A stretch of 64,000 nucleotides of DNA from Stutzerimonas azotifigens (GTDB lineage: Bacteria > Pseudomonadota > Gammaproteobacteria > Pseudomonadales > Pseudomonadaceae): NCBI RefSeq assembly GCF_013522725.1, contig NZ_JAAMRF010000005.1, forward strand, positions 310,001 through 374,000, in the 5' to 3' direction. The first letter of the stretch is position 1. Every line of letters starts with the position of its first letter. A program made the position numbers and the translations under genes. The notes beneath the pieces are model-generated. The model saw only the letters and a program-made list of their open reading frames with translations, was not told the DNA's origin and made no database searches. Of the stretch, positions 57,275-64,000 are shown in pieces.

Positions 57275-57338
57275 GCTGTGTGGCATATTGTCACGTCGGC
57301 AACTTGCGCTGTTCGGAACACCCCATCCTATTTCTCCG

Positions 57339-57358
57339 AGGCCCCGCTAACGGGGCTT
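57339..57358 (+). terminator. Intrinsic terminator after the DUF1652 gene
   Basis: GC-rich stem GGCCCCG-type arm (AGGCCCCG / CGGGGCTT) with loop CTAA, followed by TTC. It lies 65 bases after the stop. Confidence 0.75.
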
Positions 57359-57535
57359 TCTAGAAACTCATCGAAGTTAACCGAGTTCACATCTGCGAAG
57401 GCATTCGCGAATTAAGTTGCACTTTCCGAACTTGTCGTGTGACTTTTCAGTCCTCTGCTTACATCAGTGAGATAAGCCAAGGCCATGGGGCCAACGGCAT
57501 ATCCATTTCGGTACACGCAGAGAGATAGTCTCCCT

Positions 57536-57811
57536 ATGAACACGCCACTTCGTTTCAATGACGCACTGTTGATCGCCGACCGTGCGTTCAAACCTTTCCA
57601 GTGCGTCGCCTGGACGCTGCCCGAGGGCAATGGCGAAGTCAGCATTACCGTTATCGACCGCACCCAGTCCCGCCTATTGGGGCGTCGCAAGCTGTCCAGC
57701 ACTGTTTATACCGACCCGGTAAAACTCGGCGAGACCCTCGAGCAGACCCGCCGGGAACTCAGCCAGGAAGGCGTCAGCTTTGCGCCCTGGCACATGCCGG
57801 AAACAGCCTGA
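57536..57811 (+). CDS. Small protein, first of a paralogous pair
   Basis: Protein of 91 residues from the ATG at 57536. I do not recognise a named family. It shares an overall layout with the protein at 58268-58558: an N-terminal helix (DALLIADRAFKPF), a beta-rich middle (EVSITVIDRTQ), a helix (LGETLEQTRRELSQEG) and the ending APWHMP, against APWSMP in the relative. The two are therefore diverged paralogues. There is no signal peptide or membrane segment. It is followed by a terminator and is probably its own transcription unit. Confidence 0.68.
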   Translation: MNTPLRFNDALLIADRAFKPFQCVAWTLPEGNGEVSITVIDRTQSRLLGRRKLSSTVYTDPVKLGETLEQTRRELSQEGVSFAPWHMPETA

Positions 57812-57828
57812 TCGTTTGAGCTTCACTG

Positions 57829-57848
57829 CGCCCGGCAATTGCCGGGCG
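57829..57848 (+). terminator. Intrinsic terminator
   Basis: A perfect 8-bp stem CGCCCGGC / GCCGGGCG with loop AATT, followed by TTATCTTT, lies 17 bases past the stop of the small gene at 57536-57811. Confidence 0.82.
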
Positions 57849-57971
57849 TTATCTTTGATGCACCCGATCCGTCACCTCTTGTTGCCACGCCGGTCTGTTC
57901 AGGGGCATGAGCGACTGATCCATTGGCCTGTTTGGCTGTCCTAAACAGCAACGCATGAACAGGAGAAACCA

Positions 57972-58253
57972 ATGAAAGGTGCAGAAGCCTACGTAAACGA
58001 TCAGTGGGACAGCTGCGGACTCGCCACGCTGCCCCAATCGCCGGACAGCCAGAAGATCGTGCTCAAGTTCATCATTCCTGCCGATGCGCAGTTCACCGGT
58101 CTGATCAACCACATAAGCGACGTTGCGCTGCGCCATTTGAAGTCCGCCTATCCCGACCGTGAGGTCACCGCTGAGCCAGTAGCGGGATCGGTAGTCGGAG
58201 ACGGCAGCGGCGATACCATCGAACTCGCCTACACGGTTGATCCGGCGGCTTGA
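57972..58253 (+). CDS. Hypothetical small protein
   Basis: Protein of 93 residues with AGGAG upstream of the ATG and normal codon use. It appears soluble and mixed alpha/beta (KIVLKFIIPADAQFTGLINH, VALRHLKSAYPDREVTAEPV). No family is recognised. It ends 14 bases before the next small gene, which looks co-transcribed. Confidence 0.68.
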   Translation: MKGAEAYVNDQWDSCGLATLPQSPDSQKIVLKFIIPADAQFTGLINHISDVALRHLKSAYPDREVTAEPVAGSVVGDGSGDTIELAYTVDPAA

Positions 58254-58267
58254 GCGAGGACGCGACC

Positions 58268-58558
58268 ATGCACGACCTGCCCCTGAGCCTGGACGAGGCT
58301 ACCCGTATCAGCGAAATGGCCTTCCTGCCGCTTCGCGCGATCACGGACATCGACCCCGACGACGCCAGTTATTCGCTACGCGTGGAAGACGCATCCGGCG
58401 CGCTCGTCCTGTCGATCGCCCATGTCGCCCGCAGCCAGTACGCCGATGCCGCGCACCTGGCGGCGATCCTCGACAAGGCGCGCCTGGAGCTGAGCAAGGA
58501 CGGCCACATCCTCGCCCCTTGGTCGATGCCTTATCAGCCCGGCGTCGCCGAAAGCTGA
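58268..58558 (+). CDS. Small protein, second of a paralogous pair
   Basis: Protein of 96 residues from the ATG at 58268, which has GAGGA 8 bases upstream. A TTG at 58250 is the alternative. It has the same order of elements as the protein at 57536-57811, including RLELSKDGHILAPWSMP near the end. Identity is low, so an old duplication or two members of a small Pseudomonas family are likely. No function is known. Confidence 0.68.
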   Translation: MHDLPLSLDEATRISEMAFLPLRAITDIDPDDASYSLRVEDASGALVLSIAHVARSQYADAAHLAAILDKARLELSKDGHILAPWSMPYQPGVAES

Positions 58559-58676
58559 GCACACAGGCTTGCGGATGTACGGCGCGAACTGCCAGCGGCA
58601 CGGTGCGGTCATTTGAACAGGGCCTATGCATTACGCATCCCGCCCGTTCCTTTGCCCGCAGACCAAGGAGATCACG

Positions 58677-58868
58677 ATGATCGGTGACTATTCCGCCATC
58701 TACGAACACCTCGATACCGCACAGAAGCATGCCGACCAGGCCGAGACCGACAACAACCCCGGCCTTTTCCGCGAGGCCATCGACGAAGTTGTCGCCGCCA
58801 TCAAGATACTCATGCGCAACGCGCAGGAGAGTGAAGGCGAAGTCATGCAGGGCGACGAGGCCCAATAA
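58677..58868 (+). CDS. Hypothetical small helical protein
   Basis: Protein of 63 residues with a perfect AAGGAG 6 bases before the ATG. It is acidic and almost entirely helical (AIYEHLDTAQKHADQAETDN, FREAIDEVVAAIKILMRN). It ends 59 bases before the topoisomerase gene, so the two may share a transcript. No family is recognised. Confidence 0.7.
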   Translation: MIGDYSAIYEHLDTAQKHADQAETDNNPGLFREAIDEVVAAIKILMRNAQESEGEVMQGDEAQ

Positions 58869-58927
58869 GCCCCGGCTCGGGACCGGCCCGGCCCGCCGCT
58901 TGGCCGGGTCCCTTTCAGGAACCATCC

Positions 58928-60025
58928 ATGGCGCTCGACCATACCGCAGAGGCTCCTCCCCTGGCCGAAGGCACGCGGCCCATCCCCCTTGATGAGCGTG
59001 ACGACCGCGGCACGCTGCTATGCCCCACTCTACCGCCCGACCTGAACTACGTGGATGACACTCAGCCCGGGGTCAGTCGGCGGATAGTGCGCGGCAAGTT
59101 CGCCTATTTCGACCCCCAGGGCGAACGCATTCGCGACCCGGACGAGATCGATCGCATCAACAAACTGGTCATACCGCCCGCCTACCGGGACGTCTGGATC
59201 TGCGCCGATCCGCAAGGCCATCTCCAGGCAACCGGACGCGATGCCCGTGGCCGCAAGCAGTACCGCTATCACCCTCGCTGGCGAGAAATCCGCGATGCGG
59301 ACAAATACGAACGCATGCTCGAATTCGGCCAGGCCCTGCCCAAGCTACGCGCGCAGATCGAAACTCATCTGGCACTGCGCGGCCTGCCCAGGGAAAAAGC
59401 CGTGGCCACGGTAGTCGCGCTGCTCGAGTCGACGCTGATTCGCGTCGGCAACAGTCGCTATGCCCGCGACAACCGCTCCTACGGCCTGACCACGCTGCGC
59501 AACCGGCACGTGGATGTCAAAGGCAGTGCGATCCGCTTTCACTTTCGTGGCAAGAGCGGCGTCGAGCACAAGGTGACCCTGCGCAACCAGCGCCTGGCGC
59601 GCATCGTCCGACGCTGCATGGAGTTGCCCGGCCAGCATCTCTTTCAATACCTGGACGAGGATGGCCAACGCCACGCCATCACCTCTACCGACGTCAATGG
59701 CTATCTCCACGAGATGACCGGTGCCGATTTCACCGCCAAGGATTACCGCACCTGGGCCGGCAGCGCGCTAGCGCTGGAGCAGCTGCGCGGCCTGCCCTGG
59801 GAGCCCGAATCGGTAGCGAAGAAGCAGCTCGTCGAAACGGTCAGGCAGGTTGCCGGGCAATTGGGCAACACGCCGACGGTGTGTCGCCAGTGCTACATCC
59901 ACCCGGCCATCCTGCAGGCCTTTTCCAACGGCGAGCTGGCTAACCTGAGCAAAGCCCGCCCGCGCAAATGGCTCAGCCGTGAAGAAGTCGCCCTGCTGAA
60001 CTTCCTTGCCGCCAGGGCGGGATGA
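58928..60025 (+). CDS. DNA topoisomerase IB
   Basis: Bacterial type IB topoisomerase of the poxvirus-like group, 365 residues, which relaxes supercoils through a 3'-phosphotyrosine intermediate. The nucleophile is Tyr323 in VCRQCYIHPAIL. The catalytic Arg/Lys region is visible as LIRVGNSRYARDNRSYGLTT (~165) and FRGKSGVEHKV (~205), and the second Arg/His element as KDYRTWAGSALAL (~277). The N-terminal DNA-clamping domain (VRGKFAYFDPQGERI) is present. It is not essential in other bacteria. It sits behind a set of small proteins of unknown role. Confidence 0.92.
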   Translation: MALDHTAEAPPLAEGTRPIPLDERDDRGTLLCPTLPPDLNYVDDTQPGVSRRIVRGKFAYFDPQGERIRDPDEIDRINKLVIPPAYRDVWICADPQGHLQATGRDARGRKQYRYHPRWREIRDADKYERMLEFGQALPKLRAQIETHLALRGLPREKAVATVVALLESTLIRVGNSRYARDNRSYGLTTLRNRHVDVKGSAIRFHFRGKSGVEHKVTLRNQRLARIVRRCMELPGQHLFQYLDEDGQRHAITSTDVNGYLHEMTGADFTAKDYRTWAGSALALEQLRGLPWEPESVAKKQLVETVRQVAGQLGNTPTVCRQCYIHPAILQAFSNGELANLSKARPRKWLSREEVALLNFLAARAG

Positions 60026-60316
60026 GATAAGCACCTTCCTGGGTCGAGCGGATGCAGGAGTGCCCCCAACGGCCCGCCAGCCTTCTGTCTCCAGTATGTC
60101 GCCACCGTGGGAGTGGGCCGCGCCCGCGAACGCTTTACCCTGTCGCGCCGACGAATCCCCGCCCCCCTCGACTCCCCCAGAGCGAGCGTGTCGCGATTTG
60201 GCGATCCGTTTGCCACAGGGCAGACCCAGCTTGGCCAGATATGTGGGTTTCTTGGCATTGCTGCCGTGGCGGGCAAAGGCCACACTCCAGGCCACGACCC
60301 AAGCCAGCGAGACGAC

Positions 60317-61309
60317 ATGGACGCTCCCCGCACAATTGCCTGCCTGATCTACCCGGACGTGATGAGCCTGGATGTCACCGGGCCGCTGCAGGTATTCGCG
60401 TCAGCTAACGTCGAGCGTGCGCGGCAGGGATTGTCTGAGCCCTATCGCCTGCTGGTGCTCGGCGAACGCCTCGAGCCGGTTGCGACGTCCTGCGGGCTGC
60501 GCCTGTGCATCGACGCACTCTGGCAGAACACCGATCCGGCCACGCTCGACACGCTACTCGTGCCCGGCGGGCGCGGGGTCGATCAGATGCGCGGCAATGC
60601 CGAACTGCTCGCCTGGCTGGTCGCTGCCGAGCCAAAGGTCAGGCGGCTCGGCTCGGTCTGCTCGGGCGCGCTGGTGCTGGCGGAGGCCGGACTACTCGAC
60701 CAGCGCAAGGCGACCACGCACTGGTCCGATCTGCAAACGCTCCAAGATGAATATCCCGAAGTCATCGTCGATTCGGACGTCCTGCACACCTATGATCCGC
60801 ACGATCCACTAGCCGGACATCTGTTCACCTCGGCCGGGGTCACGGCGGGCATCGACCTGGCATTGGCGCTGGTCGAGGCGGATCTTGGCCGAGCCATGGC
60901 GCTGGCGGTCGCTCGCCGCCTGGTGATGTTCCTGCGCCGCCCAGGCGGACAGGCTCAGTTCAGCGCCCTGTTGCCGCCGGCAAGCAGCGAATTGCCAAGG
61001 CTATCGGCCCTGCTCGACTGGATACCGGCTCACCTCGGCGATGACCTGTCGATCGAGGCCCTGGCGCACCAGGCACACATGTCGCCACGCACGCTTTGCC
61101 GTCTGTTCGCCGCCGAACTCGGCACCGGCCCGGGGCGCTACGTCGAGCGAGTCCGTCTGGAGGCCGCGCGTAACCTCGTGCTCGGCGGCCAGACCTCGAT
61201 CGCCACGGTGGCCAGGCTCACCGGTTTTGGCCACCCCGAGAACCTGCGCCGCAGTTTCCATAAACATCTGTCGGTGAGTCCGCAGGAATACGCCGCCCGT
61301 TTTGCCTGA
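60317..61309 (+). CDS. GlxA-family AraC regulator with DJ-1/PfpI domain
   Basis: Regulator of 330 residues. The N-terminal DJ-1/PfpI-like amidotransferase fold (~1-185) has the nucleophile-elbow text LGSVCSGALVLAEAG with Cys. The C-terminal AraC domain (~215-325) has two helix-turn-helix motifs (LSIEALAHQAHMSPRTLCRL and IATVARLTGFGHPENLRRSF). Relatives control choline, carnitine, arginine or stress genes. The DUF1272 and MFS genes directly downstream on the same strand are possible targets. The ATG at 60317 is preferred because the domain begins at once (ACLIYPDVMSLDVTGPLQ). Confidence 0.88.
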   Translation: MDAPRTIACLIYPDVMSLDVTGPLQVFASANVERARQGLSEPYRLLVLGERLEPVATSCGLRLCIDALWQNTDPATLDTLLVPGGRGVDQMRGNAELLAWLVAAEPKVRRLGSVCSGALVLAEAGLLDQRKATTHWSDLQTLQDEYPEVIVDSDVLHTYDPHDPLAGHLFTSAGVTAGIDLALALVEADLGRAMALAVARRLVMFLRRPGGQAQFSALLPPASSELPRLSALLDWIPAHLGDDLSIEALAHQAHMSPRTLCRLFAAELGTGPGRYVERVRLEAARNLVLGGQTSIATVARLTGFGHPENLRRSFHKHLSVSPQEYAARFA

Positions 61310-61341
61310 CTGCGATCGCAACCTGTAGTCCCGGAGATGCC

Positions 61342-61590
61342 ATGCTCGAAGTGCGCCCCAACTGCGAAGCCTGTGATCGCGACCTCGGCCCCGAGGCGCA
61401 GGATGCAATGATCTGCTCATTCGAGTGCACCTTCTGCCTGCACTGCGCCAAGCGGATGAGCGGGCACTGCCCGAACTGCCGTGGCGAGCTGTGTCGCCGC
61501 CCACGCCGGCCAGCCAGCTCCCTTGCGGCCAACCCGCCGTCCACTGGCAGGATCTTCAAACCGCACCTATCTAAGGGCGTTACATCATGA
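61342..61590 (+). CDS. DUF1272 Cys-rich protein
   Basis: Protein of 82 residues matching DUF1272. The N-terminal half holds eight Cys residues in zinc-ribbon-like spacing (CEACDRDL, ICSFECTFCLHCA, HCPNC), so metal binding is likely. The C-terminal tail is basic and disordered. It overlaps the MFS gene by 4 bases (ATGA), which suggests a coupled role with the transporter. Relatives often sit beside transporters or GlxA-type regulators. Confidence 0.82.
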   Translation: MLEVRPNCEACDRDLGPEAQDAMICSFECTFCLHCAKRMSGHCPNCRGELCRRPRRPASSLAANPPSTGRIFKPHLSKGVTS

Positions 61591-62771
61591 ATCCGCTGAG
61601 CAACCCGATACTTGGGCGCCTGTTCATCGCCCAAGCGCTGTTCTGGACCAGCGCCATGACCGGGATCACCCTGACGGCGCTGATCGGCTTGCAACTAGCG
61701 CCGAGCAACGCCCTCGCCACCTTGCCGATGGCGCTGCTGGTTGTCGGCAACCTTCTAGCCGTCCGCCCCCTTTCGCAGCTGATGCAGCGCCACGGGCGGC
61801 GCAGCGGCTTTCTGCTGGGGGCTACGGCCGGTATTGCCGGCGGGCTCATCAGCGCCTGGGGCGTCTGGCTAGGAGATTTCATGCTTCTGTGCCTGGGCGC
61901 GCTGCCGCTCGGGCTGTACCAGGCCTCGGCGAACTATTACCGCTTCGCCGCTCTGGAAGCGGTCGACGACGCCCACAAAGGTCAAGCCACCGCCTGGGTA
62001 ATCGGCGGTGGGCTCTGCGCGGCGTTGATCGCACCCACGCTCGGCGACCTCTCACGCAACGCCTTGGCAGTGCCGTTCACCGGAGCCTACGTGTTGATCG
62101 CCGGAGTGGCTTTTTTCGCCCTGCTGACCTTGTCCGGGCTGCGGACCACGCCGGCACCAGTTGCCTCGACCGCGTCGCCGGCCGGTACGACCCGAACGCT
62201 GCTGGCTCGGCCGATCGTACGCACAGCCATTCTCACCACCGCTGTCGGTCATGGCCTGATGATCCTGGTGATGAACGCGACACCGTTGGCCATGAGCTTC
62301 TGCGGATTAGGGGTCGTGGACAGTACGCGGGTCATCCAGTGGCACCTGATCGGTATGTTCTTGCCGGCCTTCATCGCAGGTCCGCTGGTCGACCGGCTCG
62401 GTAGCCACCGCGTTGGCCTGATCGGCGCACTGATGCTGCTGGTCAGCGCAGCGGTTGCGCTGGTCAGCCAGCAGATGGCGGGATTTCTGATCAGCTCCTG
62501 CCTGCTCGGGATCGGCTGGAACCTCATGCTGGTGGCAGGCACCACACTGCTCGGCAGTGGCCACGCGCCCAGTGAACGGGCAAGCGCCCAAGGCCTCATG
62601 GAGCTCTGCAATGGCAGCGTGGCCGCGACGATGTCCCTGGCCTCCGGCGCGCTCATCACCGGCATCGGCTGGAACGCAGTCAACATCGGCATGACGCTAT
62701 TGGCTGGCATCGCGGTGGCGACGTTGCTGCTGCGCCGCGGGCCCGCCGCTAGCCGGGTTCGTGCGCCGTAA
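61587..62771 (+). CDS. MFS transporter
   Basis: Major facilitator superfamily permease of 394 residues with about 12 hydrophobic segments. The loop between helices 2 and 3 carries RPLSQLMQRHGRRSGFLLG, a form of the MFS motif. It resembles the small DHA-type drug or metabolite exporters, but no substrate can be read from the sequence. It is translationally coupled to the DUF1272 gene. Its 3' end overlaps the convergent diguanylate cyclase gene by 23 bases. Confidence 0.86.
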   Translation: MNPLSNPILGRLFIAQALFWTSAMTGITLTALIGLQLAPSNALATLPMALLVVGNLLAVRPLSQLMQRHGRRSGFLLGATAGIAGGLISAWGVWLGDFMLLCLGALPLGLYQASANYYRFAALEAVDDAHKGQATAWVIGGGLCAALIAPTLGDLSRNALAVPFTGAYVLIAGVAFFALLTLSGLRTTPAPVASTASPAGTTRTLLARPIVRTAILTTAVGHGLMILVMNATPLAMSFCGLGVVDSTRVIQWHLIGMFLPAFIAGPLVDRLGSHRVGLIGALMLLVSAAVALVSQQMAGFLISSCLLGIGWNLMLVAGTTLLGSGHAPSERASAQGLMELCNGSVAATMSLASGALITGIGWNAVNIGMTLLAGIAVATLLLRRGPAASRVRAP

Positions 62772-63705
62772 CCCGGTTGCGACCGCCGGCCTTGGATGCG
62801 TAGAGCGCCTGGTCGGCCCATTCGATCAGTTGCGCATAACCGGTGGTGGGCAGGCTCAGGTCGGCGACCCCAAGGCTGATGGTGAAGCGGATCTCGGCGC
62901 CGTCATGCACCACGCTCAGCGCCTCGACACAGGCCCGCATGCGCTCGGCGAATATCAGCGCGCCCTTCTTGTCCGTGTCCGGTAAAAGTACGACGAATTC
63001 TTCGCCGCCGTAGCGCCCGGCCAGGTCCGAGTCGCGGATGTTCTCGCGAATGCACTCGGCCACACTTTGAATCACCCGGTCCCCGGCTGGGTGACCGCGG
63101 GTATCGTTGATGCGCTTGAAATGGTCGATGTCGAACATCACCAGCGACGCCCGGGATTCGTAGCGACGGTGCCGCGCGTACTCCACACGGAGCATCTCTT
63201 CCCAGTGCCCGCGGTTGTAGAGTCCGGTCAGCCGATCGGTACTCGAAAGGCGTTGCAGCTGTTCATTGGCGGCCTGTAGCTGGCGTCGGTTCACAGCCAC
63301 GTCCGTCACGTCGTAAATCAATATACAGATGTACTCGGTGATGCCGGTGAGCCCACGAAGGGGCATCATCGTGATGTTCTGGTACATGAACTCTTCCAGC
63401 CCCGTGATCGGCTGGTAGTTCTTGAAGCGCACGAGATAGGGGCGCTGTTCCCACGTGGAAAAGGATGGCGTACCCAACGTCGCCACGCTTTCGAACTTTT
63501 GCCGGAACCAGGCGGGATCCACCTCGGGAAACACGTCGAAGAACACCTTGCGCCGCGCAATTGCCGGCAGGATGCCCGAGCGGTTTTCCATGAAGGTATT
63601 CCAGACTTCGATCTGGTAGTCGCGGTCGAGCACCACGACGCCGACGTCGATGCTCTGAACGATGGCCAGCAGCGAGTGAAACTCGTCGAGTTGGATGTTA
63701 GCCAT
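62749..63705 (-). CDS. PAS-GGDEF diguanylate cyclase
   Basis: Cytoplasmic enzyme of 318 residues expected to make cyclic di-GMP. The N-terminal PAS domain (~10-130; VGVVVLDRDYQIEVWNTFME) is joined by a helix to the GGDEF domain (~150-312). The active site is RYGGEEF, and the inhibitory I-site RDSD lies five residues before it, so both catalysis and product inhibition look intact. It ends convergently with the MFS gene. The upstream gene on the same strand is a CheC/CheX-like protein 3 bases away, so the two are probably one operon. Confidence 0.9.
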   Translation of the reverse strand: MANIQLDEFHSLLAIVQSIDVGVVVLDRDYQIEVWNTFMENRSGILPAIARRKVFFDVFPEVDPAWFRQKFESVATLGTPSFSTWEQRPYLVRFKNYQPITGLEEFMYQNITMMPLRGLTGITEYICILIYDVTDVAVNRRQLQAANEQLQRLSSTDRLTGLYNRGHWEEMLRVEYARHRRYESRASLVMFDIDHFKRINDTRGHPAGDRVIQSVAECIRENIRDSDLAGRYGGEEFVVLLPDTDKKGALIFAERMRACVEALSVVHDGAEIRFTISLGVADLSLPTTGYAQLIEWADQALYASKAGGRNRVTAHEPG

Positions 63706-63708
63706 GGG

Positions 63709-64000
63709 TCAGTTCATCAGGTAGGCAAGTTTGCGCGACAGCAGCTCCACCGAATCCTCGGTGAACAGCAGCAGGTCGAAATGAATGTCATGCCCTTCCA
63801 GGGTGTAGCTGATTTCCACGGCCAGCGTTTTCTTCCAGCGCTGCCGGTTGACGCGAATCAGCTCGTCGATGGCCGCATGTTGGCCGAGCACCTGCGGATG
63901 CCCCTGCGAGAACAGCACATCGACCTGCTCGGCAATGCCCGACAGGCAAGCGCTGATCAGCAGACTCGATAGGTCGAGCAGCATCTCCATTTCACGGTAA
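63709..64000 (-). CDS. CheC/CheX-like protein (5' end outside window)
   Basis: The frame is open to the right edge. 96 residues are visible and a natural start may lie outside, although an internal Met occurs at 63990. The text (LDLSSLLISACLSGIAEQVD, WKKTLAVEISYTLEGHDIHF, DLLLFTEDSVELLSRKLAYL) resembles CheC/CheX-type phosphatases of chemotaxis regulators. It abuts the diguanylate cyclase gene, so it may act in the same signalling chain. The family call is moderate because the N-terminal part is missing. Confidence 0.65.
   Translation of the reverse strand, partial: YREMEMLLDLSSLLISACLSGIAEQVDVLFSQGHPQVLGQHAAIDELIRVNRQRWKKTLAVEISYTLEGHDIHFDLLLFTEDSVELLSRKLAYLMN

Overview
This window looks like chromosomal DNA from a gamma-proteobacterium of the Pseudomonadaceae, most like Pseudomonas or Stutzerimonas. 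That placement is an inference from the high GC content and strong G/C third-position bias, a complete Pseudomonas-type mannitol (mtl) operon, a DUF1652 protein, a YbiT-type ABC-F protein and the general gene style. I see no rRNA, tRNA, insertion sequence, prophage or CRISPR array. The window is densely coding on both strands, and both ends cut through genes.

Positions 1-16500 hold sugar and acid catabolism. The order is mtlZ (fructokinase, cut by the left edge), mtlR (AraC activator), then mtlEFGK (ABC importer), mtlD (mannitol 2-dehydrogenase) and mtlY (xylulokinase), closed by a bidirectional hairpin. An acyl-CoA dehydrogenase with a divergent LysR regulator follows. Next is a minus-strand gluconate operon: a gluconokinase fused to the small TRAP permease (DctQ), then DctM, DctP and a LacI-type repressor. 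A palindromic operator overlaps the promoter of this operon, and a near copy lies inside the gene for the fused protein.

Positions 16570-24750 hold a parvulin, a ZapE-type ATPase, a D-amino-acid oxidation cluster (LysR, DadA-like, RidA-like, orphan TAXI binding protein) and a TonB-dependent receptor plus DUF4198 protein behind a Zur-like box. Positions 24920-30390 are a stressosome operon: RsbR, RsbS, RsbT, an RsbT-RsbX fusion, a hybrid kinase that begins with a third RsbT-like domain, and a receiver-kinase. The genes are tightly packed or overlapping.

Positions 30970-42440 are two translationally coupled giant surface genes: a 2420-residue DUF11/SdrD-type repeat protein and a 1401-residue OmpA plus beta-barrel protein. 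Positions 42780-50220 are a second signalling-transport operon in which every junction is an ATGA overlap: REC-AraC regulator, two tandem 7TMR-DISM histidine kinases and a TonB receptor. The two kinases are degenerate in complementary ways. One keeps the phospho-acceptor histidine but has lost its ATP-binding boxes. The other keeps the ATP-binding boxes but has Gln in place of the histidine. This suggests they work as an obligate pair, and I consider it the most interesting observation here.

Positions 50340-64000 are more ordinary: a LysR regulator, ABC-F protein YbiT, a DUF1993 protein, UppP, a chemoreceptor, a run of five small proteins including a diverged paralogous pair, DNA topoisomerase IB, a GlxA-type regulator, DUF1272 plus an MFS transporter, a PAS-GGDEF diguanylate cyclase, and a CheC/CheX-like protein cut by the right edge.
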